From assembly GCF_041154505.1 (NCBI RefSeq), contig NZ_AP028672.1:5434501-5498500 (forward strand): DNA of 64,000 bases, given 5' to 3'. Below, piece after piece: positions 1 to 8,409 of the stretch. Source of the DNA: Acidovorax sp. A79 (GTDB lineage Bacteria; Pseudomonadota; Gammaproteobacteria; Burkholderiales; Burkholderiaceae_C). Positions within the stretch are counted from its first letter, which is position 1. Every line of letters begins with the position of its first letter. The notes under the pieces are model-generated. The model worked only from the letters and a program-made list of their open reading frames with translations. It was not told where the DNA came from and made no database searches. The translations under genes were made by a program, and so were the position numbers.

Positions 1-298
1 AATACAGCGTGGTTTCGGCACCGTCCGACGCCACCACGTACATCTGCAGGAAGCCGCGCACCAGCCCGTACCAGTGGGTGCAGGGTTGCCCCCGGTGGGC
101 CACCAGCTCGCCGGGGACGGTGATCCGCTCGCTCGCGGTGCGCAGGACCACGGCTTGCAACTCGGGCGACAGCACGCGGTACCAGGCCGACGACTCCAGG
201 AAGTCCACCAGGCCGGTGCCTGCGGGGGCATGTGCTGCCCTTTTCCCGCGTGAGGGCACGGGCGTTTCAAGCGGGCTCGATGGGGTGCGAGAAGGCAT
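1..298 (-). CDS. Crp/Fnr-family transcriptional regulator, N-terminal part (cut by window edge)
   Basis: Reading the minus strand from the ATG at 298 gives an open frame of 99 residues running off the left edge. The sequence has the start of a cyclic-nucleotide-binding-like sensor domain: a helical LVDFLESSAWYRVLSPEL segment, then the beta-roll pattern with RITVPGELVAHRGQPC and a WYGLVRGFLQMYV strand. This is typical of Crp/Fnr-type regulators, whose HTH would lie outside the window. It begins 38 bp after the amidohydrolase gene on the same strand, so it is probably the last gene of that operon and may regulate the local catabolic genes. The effector cannot be told from this part. Confidence 0.75.
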   Translation of the reverse strand, partial: MPSRTPSSPLETPVPSRGKRAAHAPAGTGLVDFLESSAWYRVLSPELQAVVLRTASERITVPGELVAHRGQPCTHWYGLVRGFLQMYVVASDGAETTLY

Positions 299-336
299 GG
301 CTTGAGTCCCTGGGTGGTCAGAGCTTGCAGTATCGG

Positions 337-1170
337 TCAGGGGGATAGCTTGAACGCGCGGCGCGCGTTGCCCGCCAGGTACAGGGCTCTCGTCTCTGCG
401 TCCAGGCCCAGGGCATCGAGCCCAGCCAGGCATTCTGCCGGTGTGAGCATGGGGTAGTTGGTGCCGAACAGCACCTTGTGCCGGCCCGGGCCGCGCAGGT
501 AGGCGACCAGTTCTGGCGGGAAGCGCGAGGCCTTGTAGGCCGATGTGTCCACATAGACGTTGGGATGTTTCATCATCAGCGAGACCATCTCGTTCACCCA
601 TGGGAAACCGATGTGTCCGCCCACGATGCGCAGGTCCGGGAATTCATGTGCCACGTGGTCCAGGTACGGCATCGGCCGGCCCGGCTCGGAAGGGCGCATG
701 GGGCCTGCATGCCCGACCTGCAGGCAGAAGGTGACGTCCAGTTCCACGCATTCGGCATACAGTGGGTAGTAGCGGCGATCGTCGGGCGGCAGGCCCCAGA
801 GCCAGGGCAGCACGCGCACGCCCTTGAAGCCGAACTGCCGCACGCAGCGGCGCAACTCGCGCACGGCGTCCATGGGCCGGTGGAGATCGACCGAGGCGAT
901 GCCCACCACCTGGCCGGGATGCGCCTGCGTGGCCGCTGCCACCTCGTCGTTGGTGATCATCGGCCCGGCAGGCCCCCACCAGGCGCTGGCCAGGACGCGC
1001 TGGACGCCCTGGGCGCGGAAGGTCGCCAGCGCTTCATCGTGCGTGATGCCGGGGTTTTCCTGCGCCAGGGAGCGCCAGTGGGTGGGCCAGCGGCGCAATG
1101 AATCGAACATGGAGTCCAGCAGGTAAGGCCGGTTCGGCAATTGCATCCAGGCATCGATGATTTCAGGCAT
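337..1170 (-). CDS. Amidohydrolase-2 family metal-dependent hydrolase
   Basis: 277 residues, starting at MPEIIDAW. The frame is open further upstream, but this start overlaps the upstream gene by only 8 bp and gives a normal family length. The protein is a TIM-barrel hydrolase or decarboxylase of the ACMSD / amidohydrolase-2 type (PF04909). Visible family features are an early helix-rich segment, the strand GFKGVRVLPW around residue 110, the barrel histidine segment IVGGHIGFPW near residue 190, and the late VLFGTNYPM strand with a Tyr before the final helices. Such enzymes hydrolyse lactones or decarboxylate ring-cleavage products. The substrate is unknown. It sits between a quinone-reductase-like gene and a Crp/Fnr regulator, in an apparent operon. 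Confidence 0.85.
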   Translation of the reverse strand: MPEIIDAWMQLPNRPYLLDSMFDSLRRWPTHWRSLAQENPGITHDEALATFRAQGVQRVLASAWWGPAGPMITNDEVAAATQAHPGQVVGIASVDLHRPMDAVRELRRCVRQFGFKGVRVLPWLWGLPPDDRRYYPLYAECVELDVTFCLQVGHAGPMRPSEPGRPMPYLDHVAHEFPDLRIVGGHIGFPWVNEMVSLMMKHPNVYVDTSAYKASRFPPELVAYLRGPGRHKVLFGTNYPMLTPAECLAGLDALGLDAETRALYLAGNARRAFKLSP

Positions 1171-1894
1171 TGGTGGTGCTCCCCGGCGTGGTGCTGGTTG
1201 GGTTGAAATGGTCGTCGAAGCCTTGCAGGCTGGGCATGGACAGCACAGGCCGGGTGCCCAGGGCCTGGAGTTCGTTCCACAGGCGCATGAGCATGCCGGC
1301 CCGCGTGGCATCGTCCACATAAGGCACGTGGTGCGCAAAGAAGGGTTCGTAGACGGAGAACCCCGCATACCCCAGCGTGCCCTGCAGCAGGTGGCGCATC
1401 ATTCCAGTGAGCTCGCCGTGCAGGGCGCCGGTGCCGAACATGTGCTCGCGCCCGCCCAGGGCAGCCACCACCAGCGCATGTTTGCCCACCATGCCACCCC
1501 GGTCGTACACCCGCCGTCCCCCGTAGAACACGCCGGACAGGAACACCCGGTCTATCCAGCCCTTCATCTGCGCCGGCACCGAGAACCAGAACACCGGGAA
1601 GACGAGCACCAGCAGGTCTGCGTCTACCACTGCCCGGACCTCGTTCTCGATCTCGGGGGCGAGGCTGCCATGCTCCCACGCGTGCCGCTGCTCCAGCGGG
1701 TACACCAGGTGTCCGGGGCTTGCCCGTTCGCCGAAATCCGTGGCACTGGCCACGGCGCCAAAGCCCGCCGCATGCAGGTCGGTCGCGCTGGTTTGCCAGC
1801 CTGCGTTGGCCAATGCCGCCTGGGTGGTGTCGCGCATGGCCGCGACGAAAGAACGAGGTTCGGGGTGGGTATAGACGATGTGGGCACGCGGCAT
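1163..1894 (-). CDS. NAD(P)H-dependent oxidoreductase, flavodoxin-like fold (quinone reductase / KefF type)
   Basis: 243 residues. The fold of PF02525 (NQO1, MdaB, KefF) is seen in order: HIVYTHPEPRSFVAAM for the FMN phosphate loop, DADLLVLVFPVFWFSVPAQM and KGWIDRVF in the middle, and GKHALVVAALGG. Such enzymes pass two electrons from NAD(P)H through FMN to quinones or other electrophiles in the cytosol. Its stop overlaps the start of the amidohydrolase by 8 bp, which suggests translational coupling. It is transcribed divergently from the enoyl-CoA hydratase operon across a 150-bp promoter region. The real substrate is not evident. Confidence 0.85.
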   Translation of the reverse strand: MPRAHIVYTHPEPRSFVAAMRDTTQAALANAGWQTSATDLHAAGFGAVASATDFGERASPGHLVYPLEQRHAWEHGSLAPEIENEVRAVVDADLLVLVFPVFWFSVPAQMKGWIDRVFLSGVFYGGRRVYDRGGMVGKHALVVAALGGREHMFGTGALHGELTGMMRHLLQGTLGYAGFSVYEPFFAHHVPYVDDATRAGMLMRLWNELQALGTRPVLSMPSLQGFDDHFNPTSTTPGSTTNA

Positions 1895-1952
1895 GGGGCT
1901 CGCTTTCAGGCTGGGTTCGTTGGCAGGTTTGTAGCCCGGAACCGCCGCGTGC

Positions 1953-1972
1953 GTTGTCGTTGCAAAGACAAC
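1953..1972. promoter_or_regulatory. Candidate operator: inverted repeat GTTGTC-N8-GACAAC in divergent promoter region
   Basis: A perfect 6-bp dyad with an 8-bp spacer lies between two divergent operons (starts at 1894 and 2045). The placement suits a shared regulator binding site. The cognate regulator is not known. The Crp/Fnr-like gene at the left edge is a candidate, but the half-site does not look like a classical Crp or Fnr box. Confidence 0.35.
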
Positions 1973-2044
1973 ATGGCCGAGCCCTTGTGGCTAGCATGAA
2001 GCTGGCAATCAGCAAGCTTTTGCAGACCCACGAAGGAGACACCC

Positions 2045-2818
2045 ATGGCATGGCATATCGAGGCGGTGGACGGCTGCGCCGTCGTCCGCATGAACACCAA
2101 CAAGGTCAACGTGCAGAACGCGCTTTTTTTTGCCGACCTGCACGATGCCTTCGACCGGCTCGAACGCGAGTTCTGTGAACTGCCGGTGGTGCTCACGGGG
2201 CAGGGCGACGCGTTCTCGGCCGGGATCGATTTCGACTACAGCTTCGGCATCTTCGGCAGCGGCAGCAAGGATGCCGTCCGCGAGTGGTACAAGGCCTACC
2301 GCGAGACCAATCTGCGGATCTTCGAGTACTCCCGGCCCACGGTAGCGGCGGTCAACGGCCATGCCATCGCGGGCGGGCTGATCACGGCGCTGGACTGCGA
2401 CTTCCGCGTGGCGGCGCGCAAACCCGCCAAGTTCGGCCTGAACGAAGTGCCCATCGGCATCCCCATGCCGGCGGCCTACGTGGAGATCATCAAATACGCC
2501 CTGGGCGACCAGGTGGGCGCGCTCGCCACGCTGCGCGGCAAGCTCTACACACTGGAAGAGGCCGAGCGACTGGGTTTCTTCCACGAGGTGGTGGAGCCCG
2601 AGCAACTGCTGGCCACGGCCATCGGCTATGCGAAGTGCATCACGCCCGACTGCAACACCGCCTACGCGATGTCCAAGAAGGCGCTGCACGACAGCGTGAT
2701 GCGCCAGATCGAGGAGCGCACCGTGGCCCTGGACGACTACCTGCCTGCCGGCATGGGCGACGCGGGCAACCGCCGTGCGCAGGACCGCCGCCGGCAAGAG
2801 ATCATGCGCAAGCGTTGA
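2045..2818 (+). CDS. Enoyl-CoA hydratase/isomerase family protein
   Basis: 257 residues, with a strong ribosome site (GAAGGAGA) about 7 bases before the ATG. Crotonase-fold features are seen: the oxyanion-hole strand with GDAFSAGIDFDYSFG, the second oxyanion segment VAAVNGHAIAGGL near residue 105, and FGLNEVPIGIP, whose Glu aligns with one catalytic Glu of enoyl-CoA hydratases. The second catalytic Glu is not obvious, so hydratase, isomerase or hydrolase activity on an acyl-CoA cannot be separated. It is the first gene of a three-gene plus-strand operon with a GST-like protein and a chromene-carboxylate-isomerase-like protein. Confidence 0.9.
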   Translation: MAWHIEAVDGCAVVRMNTNKVNVQNALFFADLHDAFDRLEREFCELPVVLTGQGDAFSAGIDFDYSFGIFGSGSKDAVREWYKAYRETNLRIFEYSRPTVAAVNGHAIAGGLITALDCDFRVAARKPAKFGLNEVPIGIPMPAAYVEIIKYALGDQVGALATLRGKLYTLEEAERLGFFHEVVEPEQLLATAIGYAKCITPDCNTAYAMSKKALHDSVMRQIEERTVALDDYLPAGMGDAGNRRAQDRRRQEIMRKR

Positions 2819-2833
2819 AGCACAGGGGTATCC

Positions 2834-3514
2834 ATGATCGACCTCTACAGCTGGCCCGCACCCAACGGGCACAAGGTGCACATCCTGGTGGAGGAGCTAG
2901 GCGTTCCCTACCGCCTGGTGCCCATCAATATCACCCAGGGCGACCAGCACCAGCCGGCCTACCGTGCCATCAACCCCAATGGCAAGATCCCGGCCATCGT
3001 CGACCATGCCCCGGCCGATGGGGGCGGGCCCTTCACGGTGTTCGAGACCGGCGCCATCCTGCTGTACCTGGCGGACAAGGCGCAGCGCTTCGTGCCCGCC
3101 GAACTGCGTGCACGAAGCGATGTGCTGCAGTGGCTTTTCTGGCAGGTGGGCGGGCTCGGGCCGATGATGGGGCAGGCGCAGCATTTCTTTCGCTATGCGC
3201 CAGAGCCGATTCCCTACGGCATCGGGCGCTACCAGAACGAGACGCGGCGGCTGCTCAAGGTACTCGATGAGCGGCTCGAAGGCCGCGAGTACATTGGCGG
3301 CGCCTATTCCCTCGCCGACATCGCCTGTTTTCCGTGGGTGCGCATCCACAAGATGACGGGCGTTGCGCTGGACGATTTTCCGCGCGTGCAGGCCTGGTAT
3401 GGCCGTGTGCGCAGCCGGCCCGCCGTGGGGCGAGCGATGGACCTGTTGCGCGGGAGCTGGGTGGATGTGACCACGTCCAGCGACGCCAGGCACAACCTCT
3501 TCGAGCGCGGGTAA
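2834..3514 (+). CDS. Glutathione S-transferase family protein, YfcG/YghU (Nu-class) type
   Basis: 226 residues, 15 bp after the hydratase gene. The N-terminal thioredoxin-like half has IDLYSWPAPNGHKVHI, INPNGKIPAIVD (cis-Pro strand) and FETGAILLYLADK (glutathione gamma-glutamyl site). The C-terminal helical half has YSLADIACFPWV. The TPNG-like start instead of a catalytic Tyr or Cys is typical of the disulfide-bond oxidoreductase / Nu-class GSTs. It probably uses glutathione on an electrophilic intermediate or disulfide in the cytosol. The gene before and the isomerase after suggest catabolism of a ring compound. Confidence 0.88.
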   Translation: MIDLYSWPAPNGHKVHILVEELGVPYRLVPINITQGDQHQPAYRAINPNGKIPAIVDHAPADGGGPFTVFETGAILLYLADKAQRFVPAELRARSDVLQWLFWQVGGLGPMMGQAQHFFRYAPEPIPYGIGRYQNETRRLLKVLDERLEGREYIGGAYSLADIACFPWVRIHKMTGVALDDFPRVQAWYGRVRSRPAVGRAMDLLRGSWVDVTTSSDARHNLFERG

Positions 3515-3520
3515 CCGGGC

Positions 3521-4147
3521 ATGCCGGACCACAGCAGCACGGCAGGCGTGGATGCCTTCATCGATCTGTGCAGCCCGTACTCGTACCTGGCGCTGCGGCA
3601 GGCGCGCGATCTGGAGCAGCGCAGCGGGCTGCGCTTCGACTGGTGGCCATACATCACGGACTTTCAATCGGCTTATGGCGGCGAGGTGAGCGAGCGCTCC
3701 CCGCGCGACGTGGCCAAGCTCAAGTACCTGTACATGGACTGCCGGCGCCTGGCTCAGCCGCAAGGCCTCACCATCCGCGCCACCACCAAGCTGTGGGACG
3801 CGACACTGGCCAGCCAGGCCCTGCTGTTCGCGCGGTCGCGGCAAAGGCTGTGGGAGTTCTGCGATCCGCTGCTGGCCGCGTTCTGGCGCCGCGAGTTCGA
3901 CCTCGAGTCACCCGAGCAGGTGGAGTCGGCCCTGGTGGGTGCTGGGCTCAGCGCGGGCGACTGGCGCGGCTACCTGCAGCAATGCGCACAGAGTGACTTT
4001 GCGATGGCTGTGGGCAGGGCCGAAGCGCTGGGCGTGTTTGGCGCGCCATCGTTCGTCTGCCAGGGCGAGCTGTTCTGGGGCGGCGACCGCATGGAGTTGC
4101 TGGCACGGCGCCTGGAGGCCTTGCGCAACAGTGCAGATGCCAGTTGA
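3521..4147 (+). CDS. 2-hydroxychromene-2-carboxylate isomerase-like protein (kappa-class GST/DsbA fold)
   Basis: 208 residues, 6 bp after the GST gene. The N-terminus DAFIDLCSPYSYLALRQ carries the Ser-Pro-Tyr-Ser motif whose serine replaces the DsbA CXXC in HCCA isomerases. The C-terminal FGAPSFVCQGELFWGGDRMELL is the classic cis-Pro segment and ending of the family. HCCA isomerases use glutathione to isomerise a chromene carboxylate in naphthalene-type catabolism. Paralogues with unknown substrates are common in Burkholderiales, so the reaction is inferred. Last gene of the operon. Confidence 0.85.
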   Translation: MPDHSSTAGVDAFIDLCSPYSYLALRQARDLEQRSGLRFDWWPYITDFQSAYGGEVSERSPRDVAKLKYLYMDCRRLAQPQGLTIRATTKLWDATLASQALLFARSRQRLWEFCDPLLAAFWRREFDLESPEQVESALVGAGLSAGDWRGYLQQCAQSDFAMAVGRAEALGVFGAPSFVCQGELFWGGDRMELLARRLEALRNSADAS

Positions 4148-4271
4148 CGTGCGGCGAAACCAGCCAGAGGACGGGGTGGTGCGGTATGTGCAAGCAGGTG
4201 TGAGGGTGGTGGGGCTGGCCCGGCCCATGGTGCCAGAATGACCCATTGCCCAAGCACTACCGGAAAGCCCC

Positions 4272-4646
4272 ATGCCCCGCTGGAATGCCCTGTTGATGAA
4301 GGCTGTGCTGGCCGCCACCGCTCTCGGGCTGGTACATGCTGCGCTACCTGGGCCGCTGCATGGGCGCGGACCGGTGGGTGTTGCTGAGTAGCGTGGCCGG
4401 CGTCGAGGCCGAGAGCGCCGGCGGTGCCAACGTGCAGGGCGTGTACCTGGTAGCCACCGGGGCCGACGGCTACCAGCCCTGGTGTCGCTGGACAACCAGC
4501 GCGTGCTGATCGCCTGTCGGCTGGACGGCCAGCCACTGGCACGCGGTATGGCGCGGCTGGTGGTAGCGGGCGATGGCAAGGCCGGCCGCCCGGTCTCGGC
4601 GCTCGAAACCATCGAGGTGTTTGCGGCCGCGCCTGCGGTGCGGTAG
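4272..4646 (+). pseudogene. Broken remnant of a molybdopterin-binding-domain protein
   Basis: Three overlapping coding fragments together make one recognisable protein. Fragment 1 (4272-4391) starts with a hydrophobic signal-like segment and stops at TAG 4389. Fragment 2 (+1 frame, up to TGA 4507) reads VLLSSVAGVEAES and VQGVYLVATGADGYQ. Fragment 3 (back in the first frame, 4482-4646) reads VSLDNQRVLIACRLDGQPL, then a RLVVAGDGKAGRPVS segment. The order resembles small periplasmic proteins with an oxidoreductase molybdopterin-binding domain (PF00174-like), with their ALVS and GDxxGGR-like segments. At least two frameshifts and probably deletions separate the pieces, and the combined length is shorter than an intact gene. 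Family assignment is moderate; the broken state is clear. Confidence 0.55.
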
Positions 4647-4763
4647 CCGAGAAGGGGTCACGCCGTCGGCACAACGGTCTCGTACCCGGCGTCCTCGGGG
4701 CATCGAAGGGGCCGTTCGGGCCGGCTCCGGTCAGCCCACACCCCTTCCGCAATTTCCCAAGAT

Positions 4764-4792
4764 GTCGCATAACAAAGGGTTTTTCCTATAGT
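4764..4792 (+). promoter_or_regulatory. Candidate promoter of the glucarate operon
   Basis: A TATAGT -10 element (4787-4792) stands 17 bp from a weak -35 GTCGCA (4764-4769). The predicted transcription start, about 4799, falls at the edge of the LacI-type palindrome. This suits repression by steric block. The -35 match is poor (3 of 6), so the call is tentative. Confidence 0.4.
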
Positions 4793-4799
4793 TTGTGGA

Positions 4800-4817
4800 A
4801 ATGTTAACGTTAACATT
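4800..4817. promoter_or_regulatory. LacI-family operator, perfect 18-bp palindrome AATGTTAACGTTAACATT
   Basis: The sequence is a perfect palindrome with a central CG step, the hallmark of LacI/GalR-family operators. It lies just downstream of a -10-like element and 180 bp before kdgD. It most likely binds a sugar-acid-responsive LacI-type repressor of the glucarate genes. No such regulator gene lies in the window, so the repressor must be encoded elsewhere. Confidence 0.65.
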
Positions 4818-4995
4818 CGTGCGTTGCTGCCGTTCAGGCATGGTCTGAAGCGGGTTTTCAAGCCGCTTTGGTCGGTCTGAAAGGCGGCTCGCCCCCTTGA
4901 ACACTGCTTGAAACCGCTGAAGGCAGCGTGCTGCAAGCCGCTTGTACGACCTGTTGATACGCCCTGACCACCCACCAGACCTGATACCACCATCC

Positions 4996-5907
4996 ATGAC
5001 CCCGCAAGACCTAAAATCCATCATGGGCTCCGGCCTGCTGTCCTTCCCCATCACGGACTTCGACGAGCAGGGTGAATTCCGCCCCAGGACCTACATCGAG
5101 CGCCTGGAGTGGCTGGCCCCCTACGGCGCCAGCGCCTTGTTCGCCGCCGGCGGCACGGGCGAGTATTTCTCGCTCTCGGGCCCCGAGTATGGCCAGGTCA
5201 TCAAGACCGCCGTGGACACCTGCCGCGGCAAGGTGCCCATCATTGCCGGCGCCGGCGGCCCCACCCGCACCGCCATCGCCCATGCCCAGGAGGCCGAGCG
5301 CCTGGGCGCCCACGGCATCCTGCTGCTGCCCCACTACCTGACCGAAGCCGGCCAGGAGGGCCTGATCGAGCATGTGGCCGCCGTGTGCAACAGCGTGAAG
5401 TTCGGCGTGATCGTCTACAACCGCGACCGCACCAAGCTGACTGCCGATTCCCTGGCCATCCTGGCCGACCGCTGCCCCAACCTGATCGGCTTCAAGGACG
5501 GCGTGGGCAACATCGAGACCATGTCTTCCATCTTCATGAAGATGGGTGACCGCTTCTCCTACCTGGGCGGCCTGCCCACGGCCGAGGTGTATGCGGCGGC
5601 CTACAAGGCGCTGGGCACGCCGGTGTATTCGTCCGCAGTGTTCAACTTCATTCCCAAGACGGCGATGGACTTCTACAAGGCCGTGGCGGCCGACGACACG
5701 GCCACGCAGCACAGGCTGCTCAAGGAGTTCTTCATGCCCTACCTGGCCATCCGCAACCGGGTGGAAGGCTATGGCGTGAGCATCATCAAGGCGGGCGCCA
5801 GGATCGTGGGCCATGACGGTGGGCCGGTGCGCGCGCCGCTGACGGACTTGAAGCCCAGCGAGATGGAAGAGCTCAAGGCGCTCATCGACAAGCTCGGCCC
5901 GCAGTAA
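4996..5907 (+). CDS. kdgD: 5-dehydro-4-deoxyglucarate dehydratase (EC 4.2.1.41)
   Basis: 303 residues from the ATG at 4996, the usual length of the family. The frame is open further upstream from a TTG at 4942, but that would add 18 unlikely residues. It is a class I aldolase-like (DapA superfamily) barrel: [14 protein letters not shown] near residue 53, [12 protein letters not shown] with the conserved Tyr, and [11 protein letters not shown] with the Schiff-base Lys. It dehydrates and decarboxylates 5-keto-4-deoxy-D-glucarate to alpha-ketoglutarate semialdehyde, downstream of GudD, whose gene lies two positions further in the same operon. The semialdehyde dehydrogenase needed next is not in the window. 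Confidence 0.93.
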   Translation: MTPQDLKSIMGSGLLSFPITDFDEQGEFRPRTYIERLEWLAPYGASALFAAGGTGEYFSLSGPEYGQVIKTAVDTCRGKVPIIAGAGGPTRTAIAHAQEAERLGAHGILLLPHYLTEAGQEGLIEHVAAVCNSVKFGVIVYNRDRTKLTADSLAILADRCPNLIGFKDGVGNIETMSSIFMKMGDRFSYLGGLPTAEVYAAAYKALGTPVYSSAVFNFIPKTAMDFYKAVAADDTATQHRLLKEFFMPYLAIRNRVEGYGVSIIKAGARIVGHDGGPVRAPLTDLKPSEMEELKALIDKLGPQ

Positions 5908-5995
5908 GCGCGCCCCCCTGTCCCACGCCAACCCTTCAACCCAAGACCCCGCAGAGGGCCGCCGACCACCACCACCACCTCAGGAGACATCCCTC

Positions 5996-6973
5996 ATGTT
6001 CGTCAATCAACTGCTGCTCGTGGCCAGCGCCTGCACCCTGGCGTTTTCCGCATCGGCCCAGACGGCCGCCACGCCCTGGCCCGAAAAGCCCGTCACCATC
6101 GTTGTGCCGTTTCCGGCGGGCGGCTCCACCGACATGGTGGCGCGCGCCATGGCCCAGCACATGGGCGACAAGCTGGGCCAGAACTTCGTGGTGGACAACC
6201 GCCCCGGTGCCACGGGCACGCTGGGTGCGGGTGCCGTCAAACGCGCCGCGCCCGATGGCTACACGTTGCTGGTGTCGTCCCTGGGCGCCTTCGTGGTGGC
6301 GCCGCACCTGCTCAAGAGCGTGCCGTACGACGCGCTCAAGGATTTCGACTACATCACCGTGCCCGTGCAGGCGCCCAATGTGCTGGTGGCCTCGCCGGCG
6401 CAAAAGGCACGCACCGTGAAGGAGGTGATCGCCCAGCTCAAGGCCAACCCCGGCAAGGTGAGCTTTGCGAGCTCGGGCAACGGCTCGTCGGACCACCTCT
6501 CGGCCGAAGTGTTCTGGCAGCAGAGTGGCACCGAAGGCCTGCACATCCCCTACAAGGGCGGCGCGCCGGCCATCAACGACCTGCTGGGCGGGCAGGTGGA
6601 GTTCTCGTTCCAGAACGTGAACGCCGTGCTGCAGCACATCCGCGGCGGCAAGCTGCATGCGATTGCCGTCACCGGCGACAAGCGCAGCCTCGTGCTGCCC
6701 GACGTGCCCACCCTGGCCGAGGCCGGCGTGGCCGGTGCCGAGGTGTACTCGTGGCAGGGCATGGCCGCGCCCAAGGGCCTGCCACCCGCGCTCAAGAAGA
6801 AGCTTTCGGATGCCGCCATCGCCGCCATGAACGACCCCGCCGTGAAGAAGCGCATGCTCGACCAGGGCCTGGAGATCGTGGCCAGCACGCCCGAGGCTTT
6901 CACCGCCTACCAGGCACGCGAATTCGCGCGCTGGAAGACGGTCATCGAAACCCGAAAAATCACTGCTGATTGA
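5996..6973 (+). CDS. Bug/TctC-type tripartite tricarboxylate transporter substrate-binding protein
   Basis: 325 residues, with a signal peptide ([17 protein letters not shown], cleavage after AQ near residue 22). Family marks: [47 protein letters not shown] and [19 protein letters not shown]. The protein is a periplasmic Venus-flytrap receptor. It sits between kdgD and gudD, so glucarate, galactarate or a related sugar acid is the likely ligand. No membrane subunits (TctA/TctB) are nearby, as is common for this very large family in Burkholderiales. Confidence 0.92.
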   Translation: MFVNQLLLVASACTLAFSASAQTAATPWPEKPVTIVVPFPAGGSTDMVARAMAQHMGDKLGQNFVVDNRPGATGTLGAGAVKRAAPDGYTLLVSSLGAFVVAPHLLKSVPYDALKDFDYITVPVQAPNVLVASPAQKARTVKEVIAQLKANPGKVSFASSGNGSSDHLSAEVFWQQSGTEGLHIPYKGGAPAINDLLGGQVEFSFQNVNAVLQHIRGGKLHAIAVTGDKRSLVLPDVPTLAEAGVAGAEVYSWQGMAAPKGLPPALKKKLSDAAIAAMNDPAVKKRMLDQGLEIVASTPEAFTAYQAREFARWKTVIETRKITAD

Positions 6974-6983
6974 GATTTACCCC

Positions 6984-7003
6984 GAGGCGCCTTCGGGCGC
7001 CTC
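6984..7003 (+). other. Intra-operon stem-loop before gudD
   Basis: An 8-bp perfect stem (GAGGCGCC / GGCGCCTC) closed by a TTCG loop lies between the receptor gene and gudD. There is no strong T-run after it, so it is more likely an mRNA stability or attenuation element that lowers gudD expression relative to the receptor than a full terminator. Confidence 0.5.
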
Positions 7004-7023
7004 ATCTTCGCTTCCGGACCACC

Positions 7024-8376
7024 ATGACCACCCCATCCATCCCCTCCGCCGCCAGCACCCCCGTCGTCACCGAGCTGCGCGTGGTGCCCGTGGCGGGCCA
7101 CGACAGCATGCTCATGAACCTGAGCGGCGCGCACGGCCCGTTCTTCACGCGCAACCTGATCATCCTGCGCGACAGCGCGGGCAACACCGGGGTGGGCGAG
7201 GTGCCCGGCGGCGAGAAGATCCGCCAGACCATCGAGGACGCACGGCCATTGATCGTGGGCCGGCCCATCGGCCACCACAACGCGGTACTCAACGCCATGC
7301 GCGCCCGGTTCGCCGACCGCGATGCGGGCGGGCGCGGCCTGCAGACCTTCGATTTGCGCATCACCATCCACGCTGTGACGGCGGTGGAGTCGGCCTTCCT
7401 GGACCTCTTGGGCCAGCACCTGAACGTGCCCGTGGCCGCGCTGCTGGGCGATGGCGTGCAGCGCGAGGCGGTGCAGATGCTGGGCTACCTGTTCTACGTG
7501 GGCGACCGCGCAAAGACCGACCTGGCCTACCGCACCGAGCCCGGTGCCGACAACGACTGGTTCCGCCTGCGCAACGAGAAGGCCATGACGGCCGACGGCA
7601 TCGTGCGCCTGGCCGAGGTCGCGTACGAGCGCTACGGCTTTGCCGACTTCAAGCTCAAGGGCGGCGTGCTGCGCGGCGAGGAAGAGGTCGAGGCCATCCG
7701 CGCGCTGCACGAGCGCTTTCCCGAGGCGCGTGTGACGCTGGACCCCAACGGCGGCTGGCTGCTGAAAGATGCGGTCCGCATCACGCGCGACCTGCACGGC
7801 GTGATGGCCTATGCCGAGGACCCCTGCGGTGCCGAAGGCGTGTTCTCGGGCCGCGAGGTGATGGCCGAGTTTCGCCGCGCCACGGGCCTGCCCACCGCCA
7901 CCAACATGGTGGCCACCGACTGGCGCGAAATGGCGCACAGCCTGGCCCTGCAGTCGGTGGACATCCCCCTGGCCGACCCGCATTTCTGGACCATGGCCGG
8001 CTCGGTGCGCGTGGCGCAGATGTGCCAAGCCTTCGGCCTGACCTGGGGCTCGCATTCCAACAACCATTTCGACGTGTCGCTGGCCATGTTCACCCACGTG
8101 GGCGCCGCCGCACCGGGGCGCGTGACGGCCATCGACACGCACTGGATCTGGCAGGACGGTGAGCGGCTGACGAAGGAGCCTTTCCAGATCAAGGACGGCT
8201 TCATCCAGTTGCCCACCAAGCCCGGCTTGGGCGTGGAGCTGGACATGGAGGAGGTGGAGCGCGCCCACCGCCTGTACCTGCAGCATGGGCTGGGCGCGCG
8301 TGACGATGCGATCGCCATGCAGTACCTGATCCCCGGCTGGAAGTTCAACAACAAATCGCCCTGCATGGTGCGCTGA
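7024..8376 (+). CDS. gudD: Glucarate dehydratase (EC 4.2.1.40)
   Basis: 450 residues from the ATG at 7024, which fits the family length; the longer frame upstream covers the stem-loop and is rejected. It is an enolase-superfamily enzyme: [16 protein letters not shown] at the N-terminus, [11 protein letters not shown] with the KxK base motif, [11 protein letters not shown] (metal Asp/Asn), the AEDPCG strand, [13 protein letters not shown], and [13 protein letters not shown] with the catalytic His. The C-terminal CMVR end matches the typical GudD ending. It dehydrates D-glucarate to 5-keto-4-deoxyglucarate, the substrate of KdgD. Last gene of the operon; its end faces the envZ-like gene tail to tail. 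Confidence 0.95.
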   Translation: MTTPSIPSAASTPVVTELRVVPVAGHDSMLMNLSGAHGPFFTRNLIILRDSAGNTGVGEVPGGEKIRQTIEDARPLIVGRPIGHHNAVLNAMRARFADRDAGGRGLQTFDLRITIHAVTAVESAFLDLLGQHLNVPVAALLGDGVQREAVQMLGYLFYVGDRAKTDLAYRTEPGADNDWFRLRNEKAMTADGIVRLAEVAYERYGFADFKLKGGVLRGEEEVEAIRALHERFPEARVTLDPNGGWLLKDAVRITRDLHGVMAYAEDPCGAEGVFSGREVMAEFRRATGLPTATNMVATDWREMAHSLALQSVDIPLADPHFWTMAGSVRVAQMCQAFGLTWGSHSNNHFDVSLAMFTHVGAAAPGRVTAIDTHWIWQDGERLTKEPFQIKDGFIQLPTKPGLGVELDMEEVERAHRLYLQHGLGARDDAIAMQYLIPGWKFNNKSPCMVR

Positions 8377-8409
8377 ACGGGCCTGCGGCCCGGGGAGCGG
8401 ATGCTTGAG

